A DNA stretch of 64,000 bases from an uncultured Lachnospiraceae bacterium (lineage in GTDB: Bacteria > Bacillota > Clostridia > Lachnospirales > Lachnospiraceae). The translations under genes and the position numbers were made by a program. The stretch is from positions 12,360 to 76,359 of the forward strand of contig CAJTVK010000003.1 in NCBI GenBank assembly GCA_910579645.1. The letters run 5' to 3'. Position 1 is the stretch's first letter. Each line of letters starts with the position of its first letter. The notes below the pieces were generated by a model. It made no database searches, was not told the origin of the DNA, and was given only the letters and a program-made list of their open reading frames with translations. This document shows positions 9,473 to 16,206 of the stretch, piece after piece.

Positions 9473-11368
9473 TCACCCTGCCTGCTGCACATACCGACGG
9501 TACCACTGTTCAAAAATAAAAAAAGACCAAGACAGTTTCGAATAATTTGCCCCCGTAGCCGGCCCGGCATCTCCGGTTCTTATATATTCCCGAATCATAT
9601 CCGATACATAGGCCGCATTAAAAATCCCCTGCCGCTCCAAATAATCTTTCCTGCTGTAATCCAAAAGCTGTTCCTTTAAAGGCCCACGGAGCCACTTATC
9701 CAAGGGAACCCCGAAACCTACTTTAGGCCTGTCCAACAGTTCCTTCGGAATATAATCGTAGGCGATATCTTTCAGAATGTGTTTCTTATCCCCTTTACAA
9801 TACTTAAATTCATGAGGAATCCGATAAGAATATTCCATTACATCCTGATCCAGAATCGGGCATCTGGCCTCCAAGGAATATTTCATGCTGGCCCGGTCTA
9901 CCTTACAGAGTATATCCCCCGGCAAATAAGTGTCCATATCCAGAAGCATCCTGCAAATCTGCCACTGCTTCTCCCCGTAACTGCTTTCCGTCTCATAATG
10001 GCAGGGCAGGCCGACCCGCTCCGTGCATACCATTTTTCTTGCACGCACTACATAATTGCTGGCTCCGAACTGTGTCTTTGTCTCTCTGTTACGGTTTTCC
10101 GCAATTACCCGCACCCGGAACGGCAGCTTTTCCGCCAGCCCGGTTTTATTGATAAGCGGCAGGCCGCATATCCCATGCACTGCCGCCCCTGCCCAATCCA
10201 GCATCTGCGCCTGCGCCACATTTTCATAAATATTATAGCCGCAGTAAAATTCATCCCCGCCGTCGCCCGACAGCACCACCGTCACTTTCTCTCTGGCCAA
10301 CGCCGCCACCAACATGGAAGGAATCTGAGAGCTGTCCGCAAAAGGCTCGTCATAATATGCCGGAATGCTTTCCACCAAATCAAACATCTGCTTTTCGTCA
10401 ATATACATCTCCGTATGATTGGTGCCGAGATAATCCGCCACCTGCCCGGCATATTTGGCTTCATTGTACCGTTCTTCATGGAATCCGATGGAAAATGTCT
10501 TCACCGGCTCTTTGGAACATTCCTGTGCCATGGCGGTAATCAGGGAAGAATCATAGCCACCGCTTAAGAAAGTTCCCAACGGCACATCCGCAATCATCCG
10601 ATCCGCAGTGGCCTTTTTCAGCAATTCCTTCAGCCGCCCTTTGGCCTCCTCATAATCTTTCACCGGATTTTTCTTCTGCTGTGCATATACTTTCCCCACA
10701 TCCCAATATTTCCGCTTTTCCGTCTTTCCCTGTGCAAAAGAAAGCATTCCGCCCGGCTCCAGTTTATATACATCTTCGAAAATAGTCTCGGGTGCATTGA
10801 TATACTGCTGATAAAGATAGCGGGAAAGCACCTCTTTCCGTATTTTCTTCTCAAAACCCGGACATTCCATAATCGGCTTCAGTTCCGAAGCAAATACAAG
10901 ATTTTCCCCGTCCTGCCAATAGTAAAGCGGCTTTTTCCCGATCCGGTCACGCACCAAGTAGACCGTTCCGCATTCCCGGTCAAACAATGCAATAGCAAAC
11001 ATCCCTTTCAGCCGGTTCACGCAGTCAATCCCCCACTTTAAGTAAGCGGCAATAATGACTTCCGTATCGCAGTTGGAACGGAACGGATAATCCGGCATTT
11101 CCTCTTTCAGCTGCCCGAAGTTATAAATTTCCCCGTTATAAACCACGCTGACTCTCCCGTTCTCCGAATGCATCGGCTGGTGCCCCAGCGAAGACAGATC
11201 CAGAATGGACAGCCGCCTCTGGGCAAAACCTACCTGATATCCCCCTCCTGCGCCATAAATTTCTTCCCCGCTGTCATCCGGGCCTCTATGGTACATCAGA
11301 TCATTCATTTTTTTCAGCTGTGACAGACGAATATCACGCCTTGACACAAATCCGCATATCCCGCACAT
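9473..11368 (-). CDS. asnB: Glutamine-dependent asparagine synthetase-type amidotransferase (copy 2)
   Basis: A 631-residue AsnB homologue, clearly distinct from copy 1. The glutaminase domain begins MCGICGF with nucleophile Cys2, followed by RLSILDLS (52-59), NGEIYNF (78-84) and CDTE (100-103). The ATP loop is the standard LSGGYDSS (268-275), with SGDGGDEFYCGY further on. AAGGAG lies just before the ATG. It stands between a NodB-like deacetylase and a GT4, and together with copy 1 brackets a GT4 and an SGNH protein. Two AsnB enzymes in one operon suggest two amidation sites, or two acidic sugars, in the glycan. A role in free asparagine synthesis cannot be excluded. Confidence 0.92.
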   Translation of the reverse strand: MCGICGFVSRRDIRLSQLKKMNDLMYHRGPDDSGEEIYGAGGGYQVGFAQRRLSILDLSSLGHQPMHSENGRVSVVYNGEIYNFGQLKEEMPDYPFRSNCDTEVIIAAYLKWGIDCVNRLKGMFAIALFDRECGTVYLVRDRIGKKPLYYWQDGENLVFASELKPIMECPGFEKKIRKEVLSRYLYQQYINAPETIFEDVYKLEPGGMLSFAQGKTEKRKYWDVGKVYAQQKKNPVKDYEEAKGRLKELLKKATADRMIADVPLGTFLSGGYDSSLITAMAQECSKEPVKTFSIGFHEERYNEAKYAGQVADYLGTNHTEMYIDEKQMFDLVESIPAYYDEPFADSSQIPSMLVAALAREKVTVVLSGDGGDEFYCGYNIYENVAQAQMLDWAGAAVHGICGLPLINKTGLAEKLPFRVRVIAENRNRETKTQFGASNYVVRARKMVCTERVGLPCHYETESSYGEKQWQICRMLLDMDTYLPGDILCKVDRASMKYSLEARCPILDQDVMEYSYRIPHEFKYCKGDKKHILKDIAYDYIPKELLDRPKVGFGVPLDKWLRGPLKEQLLDYSRKDYLERQGIFNAAYVSDMIREYIRTGDAGPATGANYSKLSWSFFIFEQWYRRYVQQAG

Positions 11369-11443
11369 ACGAAATCTCCTTTATCCACCACGTCATCCAT
11401 TTAAGCTGCAGCCCGCACACCAACATCCTTGCATGACCTTGCC

Positions 11444-12199
11444 TTAATCTAAGGGTTCCAGAAAGCTGTCTCTATATTCCGCAAAATCCTTGCATTCCTT
11501 ATCAATGCTGTCAATCAGCTCTATATACTTCTCCCTCACCAAAGTCTGATAATTCCCGTAATTATCATACCCTTTTTTCGTCCATGCAAAAGGGTGCACC
11601 AATATCTGTACTTTATCATGCCCGAGAATATTCTTCTCATTCGGATAGCCGTATCTCCATATATGGTTGGCATCCGACATATATTTGACTCCCAGCTGCG
11701 AATTCTCCGTAACATTCTCCGCAAACGTAAAGAACTCGTCCTGATAGGCATTGATAATTCCCGGCAGCTTAATGTTCTCGGCAAGTATTGCCGGCGACGG
11801 CCGATGGACGGAAAATTCCGAAATTTCAAAGCCTAACATTTCACTTAGCATATGCATTTCCTTAACAATCTGCCTGCGCACCTCCTGCATGTCCGTCATC
11901 CCGTTCAGGGCGAAATGCAGGCCGATGTTCTGCCCCCTCTCATGCATATCGCAGATTAAATCCCGGTTTTTTCTGGACAGCAGGTTATAGGAATTATTGG
12001 TCCACTGGAAGAAGAAAGTGGACGTGAAGTCCATGCTTGTCTCCACCTTTGCCAACGCGTATGCCCGTTCCACGCTGTATTCCACGTCATGCCTCATAAT
12101 AATGAACTTGTCCCTATGCAGTGCATCGCTGTAATTGCTCTGCAGTCCCGTTGACTTAATAATCCGTAGGATTTCCTTATAATCATTGTATGAAAACAT
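11444..12199 (-). CDS. NodB-like polysaccharide deacetylase family protein
   Basis: A 251-residue protein with a carbohydrate esterase 4-like core. RHDVE (36-40) would supply the catalytic Asp and metal ligand, GLHFAL (93-98) a metal-binding His, HRPSP (132-136) resembles the RxPx motif, and LVHPFAW (200-206) gives the final His. The pattern is looser than in classical peptidoglycan deacetylases and no signal peptide is present, so the target may be a cytoplasmic lipid-linked sugar. The start at 12199 follows AAGGAG at 8 bases. It is the first gene of the left-hand operon, about 95 bases behind a promoter. Confidence 0.72.
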   Translation of the reverse strand: MFSYNDYKEILRIIKSTGLQSNYSDALHRDKFIIMRHDVEYSVERAYALAKVETSMDFTSTFFFQWTNNSYNLLSRKNRDLICDMHERGQNIGLHFALNGMTDMQEVRRQIVKEMHMLSEMLGFEISEFSVHRPSPAILAENIKLPGIINAYQDEFFTFAENVTENSQLGVKYMSDANHIWRYGYPNEKNILGHDKVQILVHPFAWTKKGYDNYGNYQTLVREKYIELIDSIDKECKDFAEYRDSFLEPLD

Positions 12200-12300
12200 T
12201 CTTAATCTCCTTCTTTCACTCATTGAAAACTGCTTTTTCGGTATCTTCCGTCAGAAGCTTCGGTAAATGAATTTCCCGAATACAATGAAAGATTTTTACT

Positions 12301-12306
12301 ATTATA
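12301..12306 (-). promoter_or_regulatory. Extended -10 promoter for the left-hand glycan operon
   Basis: On the minus strand the sequence TGGTATAAT forms a consensus -10 with an extended TGn. No good -35 lies 17 bases further up, which fits the extended -10 class. The predicted start lies about 95 bases before the ATG of the deacetylase gene at 12199. No other promoter of similar quality was seen in the gap, so the genes down to position 1 are probably transcribed from here. Confidence 0.5.
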
Positions 12307-12377
12307 CCATATATTTCACGTTTGCTCACCCTTAACTGTAAAATTTCTGTTTGGAAATAATCACTTTCGCTGCTCAA

Positions 12378-12420
12378 AAAATGCTATAAAGTTGTCTGAT
12401 TGACATCTTTACAGCATTTT
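12378..12420 (-). terminator. Rho-independent terminator of the merR-GNAT unit
   Basis: Read on the minus strand, a stem pairs AAAATGCTGTAAAG with CTTTATAGCATTTT around a loop of about 15 bases, followed by a run of six T. It lies downstream of the GNAT-like fragment (stop at 12461) and upstream of the promoter at 12301. It therefore separates the MerR-headed unit from the left-hand glycan operon. One mismatch interrupts the stem. Confidence 0.6.
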
Positions 12421-12460
12421 GCTCCATTTCATATTCTGTTTTCTATTGCGTTAACCTCTT

Positions 12461-12616
12461 TTAGTAGTAAAACCTTGGATTTCTCACCTGCGGCTTAAAA
12501 AAGGATGCGTTGCTCAGCAGTTCGTGAAGAAACCCGGCTCCGCCCCAGTCGCCCCTCTTGATTTCATTAAGCCAATGCTCTTTTCTATCGCTTTCAAAAT
12601 AATCTATCACTCTCAT
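12461..12616 (-). pseudogene. GNAT acetyltransferase-like N-terminal fragment
   Basis: A 51-codon frame beginning MRVIDYFESDRKEHWLNEIK and ending with NPRFYY. The opening closely resembles the N-terminus of a Firmicutes GNAT family of about 160-190 residues (pattern DYFE, then HWL, then a DWG segment), but no acetyl-CoA site follows. After about residue 36 the family resemblance stops, and the last residues look like the tail of something else. This suggests a large internal deletion, or fusion to a foreign end, rather than a functional gene. It lies directly behind an intact GNAT and before a terminator. Confidence 0.5.
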
Positions 12617-12632
12617 TTTTCATCCCTCATAT

Positions 12633-13103
12633 TCATGGCATTATAAATGAAAGCACTGTTTCCTCTTCATTCAAATGATTCACTTCCGGCTCATAGGGGG
12701 CAGACACAGCATTCCATAGTTTCTTCGCGCCACCGTTTTTCTCATTATACTTAATCTCCCATCTCCCCGGATGCTCTGCCAAAATCATTTTCGCTATGTC
12801 AAGAGCAAAATGCCTTCTTCGGAATGACGGAAATATGGTAAACTCCGCCATTGTATAATCCGGATTCCAATCCATATTAGAGTATGGACAGAGCATCGCA
12901 AATCCTACCAGAACATCATCATTGTAGATGAAATACGCTTCTCTCTTCGGATCCGTGAAATAGTCGTCAAAGTGTCCGTAATGATAATTCCCCTTTTCAT
13001 CCATCGGATCATCATAGAAGCTTGTCATCTCGTAAAGATATTTCTGATTGATGTTCCAGAGCAAATCTCTGTCCTTTGCCTGAATTTTCTGTAATCTTAG
13101 CAT
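12633..13103 (-). CDS. GNAT family N-acetyltransferase
   Basis: A 156-residue GNAT. The fold is visible as MLRLQKIQAKDRDLLWNI (beta1-alpha1), YFIYNDDVLVGFAML (beta2-3), YTMAEFTIFPSFRRRHFALDIAK (beta4 and the pyrophosphate loop) and WEIKYNEKNGGAKKLWNAV near the end, a typical GNAT beta5-alpha4 segment. The acetyl-CoA loop reads RRRHFA where most GNATs have RxxGxA, so the central Gly is replaced by His. GGAG lies 8 bases before the ATG. It sits between a ruined NUDIX gene and a GNAT fragment, under a MerR regulator. The substrate is unknown; small-molecule detoxification is a plausible guess from the regulator. Confidence 0.78.
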   Translation of the reverse strand: MLRLQKIQAKDRDLLWNINQKYLYEMTSFYDDPMDEKGNYHYGHFDDYFTDPKREAYFIYNDDVLVGFAMLCPYSNMDWNPDYTMAEFTIFPSFRRRHFALDIAKMILAEHPGRWEIKYNEKNGGAKKLWNAVSAPYEPEVNHLNEEETVLSFIMP

Positions 13104-13119
13104 TTGCTTTTCTCCGTAC

Positions 13120-13298
13120 TCAAATTTTAAGAATCGCTGTCAATTCTCCGCCATCCACAAGATATTGAAACTCTGTCAATTCCAAATCATTGATAACTCT
13201 CAATAGTTCATCCAAATCATCTACTGCCTCTATTTCCGAAAGACTCCGTCTTGTATGAGACAAAGCACTGTCAACTCAACATTTTCCATTTTTGCCAT
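13120..13298 (-). pseudogene. NUDIX hydrolase remnant with the catalytic centre deleted
   Basis: An ATG at 13298 behind GGAGAG starts MAKMENVELTVLCLIQDG, the typical N-terminus of an 8-oxo-dGTP-type NUDIX hydrolase. The frame then stops after a few codons. In another frame, running to a stop at 13120, the sequence reads AVDDLDELLRVINDLE and TEFQYLVDGGELTAIL, which fits the C-terminus of the same family. The roughly 100 residues between them, including the Nudix box GX5EX7REUXEEXGU, are missing. The gene was probably destroyed by a single internal deletion that also shifted the frame. Confidence 0.6.
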
Positions 13299-13354
13299 CT
13301 GTATACTCTCCAAATACTGTTTCGCATCATCGTTTCTTATCTTCTCTTAGTTCC

Positions 13355-13401
13355 AATGTCATCAACTTAAGTCGCAGGCTGCGGCTTAAGTTAATGACAT
13401 T
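13355..13401. repeat. 47-bp inverted repeat just behind merR
   Basis: AATGTCAT and AACTTAAG on the left pair with CTTAAGTT and ATGACATT on the right around a short GC-rich centre (TCGC-AGGCT-GCGG). The stem is almost perfect and lies 5 bases beyond the MerR-family stop. There is no T run on either side, so it is not a standard intrinsic terminator. It could protect the merR mRNA 3' end or be a REP-like element. Confidence 0.6.
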
Positions 13402-13406
13402 GTCTC

Positions 13407-14141
13407 TTATTCAGCTTTATCACAATAAATCTGAATCGCCTTATCGACAAATTCTGCCGTACCTTCACCGCCGTATTCATCGATGTTCTTAGTAAAATCT
13501 CCGCCTCCGGAATACATCTTTCCCAATCCACTGAGAATCTTATCGGTACAGGTATAAAGATTCTCAGTGATGAAATGCTGTATCCTTTCTACAAGATCCT
13601 GAGCTTCAGGAGATGCCGGATCGGTATTCTTTATCTCACCGGCTTCTTTGAAGAACAGCATAAACCGGTCAGCAAGAATATTATCCTCTTGCTCTGTCCT
13701 ATTCTTCATTTTCTCCTCCATCTCTTTATATTCCGGTGTATTCCCATAGAGTTCTTTTGCCTGTCTGGAATACTCATCCAATTTGCTTCTGTCAAAAGCC
13801 TTAAAGTCCATGTGCCTCACTCCTAACATTTTTATTCCAAGCGCAAAATTCATCAGGTTTTCAATATGCTCCTTTTTCAGCTTAAGCAGCTCTATCTGCT
13901 GCTCCAAAGCCTTGCTTCTGTCAAAATCAGGACTGTTTATGATTGCCTTGATGTCTTTCAGCGGAAACTCCAACTCACGAAACAGTAAGATGTGCTGAAG
14001 GCGTTCCAGATCTGCATCGTCATACAGCCTGTAACCCGCATCGGTGTGTCCCGTCGGATGCAAAAGACCGATCTTGTCATAATATTGCAAGGTGCGTATA
14101 CTCACCCCGGCAAGCTTACTCACTTCATGTACTGTCATCAT
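13407..14141 (-). CDS. MerR family regulator with TipA-S-like effector domain
   Basis: A 244-residue protein. The N-terminal winged helix reads MMTVHEVSKLAGVSIRTLQY, then YDKIGLLHP, followed by a dimerising coiled coil (about 80-120) and a C-terminal TipA-S-type domain with YSRQAKELYG and MYSGGGDFTKNIDEYGG near the end. TipA-S domains bind diverse compounds, often antibiotics. The start at 14141 has GGAGG at 8 bases; a slightly longer version, beginning at 14156, contains that site inside it. The promoter just upstream has the 19-bp spacer bent into shape by MerR proteins, so autoregulation is likely. Downstream are a NUDIX remnant and a GNAT. Confidence 0.9.
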   Translation of the reverse strand: MMTVHEVSKLAGVSIRTLQYYDKIGLLHPTGHTDAGYRLYDDADLERLQHILLFRELEFPLKDIKAIINSPDFDRSKALEQQIELLKLKKEHIENLMNFALGIKMLGVRHMDFKAFDRSKLDEYSRQAKELYGNTPEYKEMEEKMKNRTEQEDNILADRFMLFFKEAGEIKNTDPASPEAQDLVERIQHFITENLYTCTDKILSGLGKMYSGGGDFTKNIDEYGGEGTAEFVDKAIQIYCDKAE

Positions 14142-14171
14142 TGGCATATCCTCCATCCGCTTGATAATATC

Positions 14172-14202
14172 AATATAAACTATTACGTTACGTGGGAGTC
14201 AA
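14172..14202 (-). promoter_or_regulatory. MerR-type promoter/operator with 19-bp spacer
   Basis: On the minus strand a -35 TTGACT (14197-14202) and a -10 TATATT (14172-14177) are separated by 19 bases. This is the long spacer used by MerR-family activators. The spacer contains the near-dyad CCCACGTAACGTAATAG, which resembles known MerR and TipA operators. It drives the MerR gene itself, starting about 30 bases downstream. Confidence 0.75.
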
Positions 14203-14293
14203 CACTTTTTTCGAAATTTTTTTAAATAGAACCGGAATACCATAAAATACTTCGCCAAAAGCGCAACATACGTCAATCCCCATAAGCCATTTT

Positions 14294-15865
14294 TTACATT
14301 TCTTTTAAAATATATTTTCCTTTGCCCTTTCCTTCTACGGAAATTACAATATTCAGCAACTGCATTGCCTCAATTGCTTTCCCAGCCTTATAATCACCAT
14401 ATCCTAATTCCTTTTTTATTTCCTTTCGACCAAAAATCTGATTTAAATCAAATATTTCTATAATTCTTTTCACATTTCCTGCAATGATGGGCGTTAATTC
14501 CTTCCTACATACTGCATCATCAATAATCTGAAACAGTAATTCTTTAGATTCAAACTGTGGTTTTTCCATTACCAAACCGTGGTTTTCTTTCTCAAACCGT
14601 GGTTTCTCCATTACCAAACCGTGGTTTTCTTTCTCAAACCGTGGTTTTTCCGTTACCAAACCGTAGTTTTCTTTCTCAAACCATGGTTTTCTTTCTTGAA
14701 AATCATTATTTCTAATTATTGCCTGCAACATAAAAGCATTTGTTCTATATTCCGGTCCCTGCAAACCAATCGCTTCGAGTTCTTTCCACATCCGGTCTAC
14801 GCCCTCACCATATTCCTTTACAAAGCTATACGCTTTCAAAAATTCCGCAATTTTAGGATTTCTTGAAAAATGTGTATACCGAATATTATTTACTTTCACA
14901 AGCCCCGGCAATTTACCAGGACTTTCTACGACAATTCTTCCGTCAAACATCTTTATTTGAATATCCGTTCCTCGAATACTATAATCACGGTGCGTAACGG
15001 CATTTACAATAATTTCCTGACGGACAAATTTCGGATATTCCTCTTCTGTTACAAATCTTCCATCTTGCCCTAAGTATGTTTTCTCTTTAATTTGTGTATC
15101 CAGATATGCGACAGCATCCGTTATCATTTTCAGTATAGTTCCTTCGAAAATAATATCCTTAACCACATTCATTTCTGAACCGACTCGTTCCTCTGTGCCT
15201 TCATAGCGGATAAAGCGTACGCGAGCTCTCGGAAAATATAATTGCGGATTTTTTCCAAACAGTAATATTGCTGCCGAACTTATCTGCATCACACCATTCT
15301 TTTCCTTTACAAATCCTTTATTTTCCTTTAAATAATCCATTGGTGTCTTGGAATAACCAATTTGGTCAATGTAATTTTTCACAAAACCTAAATCAATGTC
15401 TTCTATATCTGCTCCAAGAACAGGCTTATCTTCAAAAAATCTTTCCCCCTTGTCATACATCAACTGCATCCGTTCCTCAAATGTAAGTTTCTTGGACTTA
15501 TCTCCCACACGCATAAAAACTTCGTCTGCCTGATTTGCATGCACTTCCATGCTCGGCTCTATATGCATTAAAAGCACATGATTCTCTCTGCCTTTAAAAT
15601 CTACACACTGTATTTTTTCTATTTCAGCTTTTACAGTCGGAACACAGAAATCAAACGGCACTCGAAGAAGTTCATTTAATTTCCGGATGTCATAATCCAC
15701 CCCTTCTATTCTGCGTGTTTTATCAGATATTCCAATCGCAATTGTCCCGCCATCGGCATTTGCAAATGCTATGATTGGTATTGCCAACGCTTTCAAATCA
15801 ATATTAACACTCTTCCTGTCAAATATTTGCATTTCCTCAAATGCCAATACTTCTTCTATGGTCAT
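14294..15865 (-). CDS. AlbA_2/Schlafen-type DNA-binding protein with ATPase-like and winged-helix regions
   Basis: A 523-residue protein. Residues about 10-120 match the AlbA_2 domain (FDRKSVNIDLKALAIPIIAF, then NADGGTIAIGISD), the middle has the HATPase_c_4-like QEIIVNAVTHRDYSI around 290-305, and the C-terminus ends in a winged-helix-like YGDYKAGKAIEAM. Such proteins are common accessory regulators in Firmicutes; some are linked to phage defence, but the role is mostly unknown. Between about residues 390 and 440 lies a linker of 14-residue repeats (KPxFEKENxGLVxE) encoded by 42-bp tandem repeats. It is monocistronic, with a clear promoter and AT-rich compared with its neighbours, suggesting separate origin. 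Confidence 0.85.
   Translation of the reverse strand: MTIEEVLAFEEMQIFDRKSVNIDLKALAIPIIAFANADGGTIAIGISDKTRRIEGVDYDIRKLNELLRVPFDFCVPTVKAEIEKIQCVDFKGRENHVLLMHIEPSMEVHANQADEVFMRVGDKSKKLTFEERMQLMYDKGERFFEDKPVLGADIEDIDLGFVKNYIDQIGYSKTPMDYLKENKGFVKEKNGVMQISSAAILLFGKNPQLYFPRARVRFIRYEGTEERVGSEMNVVKDIIFEGTILKMITDAVAYLDTQIKEKTYLGQDGRFVTEEEYPKFVRQEIIVNAVTHRDYSIRGTDIQIKMFDGRIVVESPGKLPGLVKVNNIRYTHFSRNPKIAEFLKAYSFVKEYGEGVDRMWKELEAIGLQGPEYRTNAFMLQAIIRNNDFQERKPWFEKENYGLVTEKPRFEKENHGLVMEKPRFEKENHGLVMEKPQFESKELLFQIIDDAVCRKELTPIIAGNVKRIIEIFDLNQIFGRKEIKKELGYGDYKAGKAIEAMQLLNIVISVEGKGKGKYILKEM
14551..14696. repeat. 42-bp tandem repeats inside the AlbA_2 gene
   Basis: Three consecutive 42-bp units begin at 14551, 14593 and 14635, with a partial fourth from 14677. 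Each unit is itself two related halves of 22 and 20 bases, both beginning CAAACCGTGGTTT. The period is a multiple of three, so copy changes keep the reading frame and lengthen or shorten a charged linker by 14 residues. Confidence 0.9.
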
Positions 15866-15996
15866 AGCATTTCTTCTCCCATCATTTATTCTTTGAATAT
15901 CTAACTATTATCATCTTAGATTAACGTTAATTGCGTTCCCTTGTAAAAGTTACCATATCTCCTCCAAAAACTTACCTCCTGAAATAATCTATAAAT

Positions 15997-16025
15997 AGTA
16001 TAGCTTTTGAAGAGGATAATGTAAA
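15997..16025 (-). promoter_or_regulatory. Promoter of the AlbA_2 gene
   Basis: On the minus strand TTTACA (16020-16025) and TATACT (15997-16002) are 17 bases apart, close to the vegetative consensus. Transcription would begin near 15990 and give a leader of about 125 bases before the ATG at 15865. The leader contains a 9-codon reading frame with a strong GGAGGAG site (15927-15956). Confidence 0.7.
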
Positions 16026-16050
16026 GATATTGAAATCGGATTCTACCAGC

Positions 16051-16205
16051 ACATCATTGCATTAATTCTCAAGCAATCAACGCATGCTGTTTGTGCCAGT
16101 GCCGCGTTGTCGTCGGTCAACGATGCCACCGCATCGCCTCCCTCTTCCGCCTTGCCCTGACGCAAACATCAAGCACTGATTACTCAAGGATTAATGCAAT
16201 GATGT
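16051..16205. repeat. 155-bp palindromic repeat element, complete copy
   Basis: Both ends carry ACATCATTGCATTAAT in opposite orientation, and pairing continues inward for some 40 bases through variants of the TGATGTTTGCGTCAGG segment. The centre is GC-rich (GGCAAGGCGGAAGAGGG). The element lies one base from the GH3 stop codon and about 25 bases upstream of the -35 of the AlbA_2 promoter. A second copy at 46842-46957 is nearly identical over its length in the opposite orientation, so this is a dispersed family. There is no coding potential; it resembles a MITE or REP-type element and could also act as a hairpin at the 3' end of the hydrolase operon. Confidence 0.85.
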
Positions 16206-16206
16206 A

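Noticed and set aside
12633..13103. Inactive GNAT because the acetyl-CoA loop has His for Gly
   Set aside because: The rest of the fold is complete and such loops vary between subfamilies, so the gene was kept as functional.
13355..13401. Hairpin considered as merR terminator
   Set aside because: The stem is strong but no T run follows on the minus strand, so an intrinsic terminator is not supported; it was listed as a repeat instead.
14551..14696. Possible CRISPR-like direct repeats
   Set aside because: Units are contiguous without spacers and keep the reading frame of a larger gene; no cas genes are nearby.
16051..16205. Insertion sequence
   Set aside because: At 155 bp it cannot encode a transposase and no clear target-site duplication was seen, so only a MITE/REP-type call is justified.
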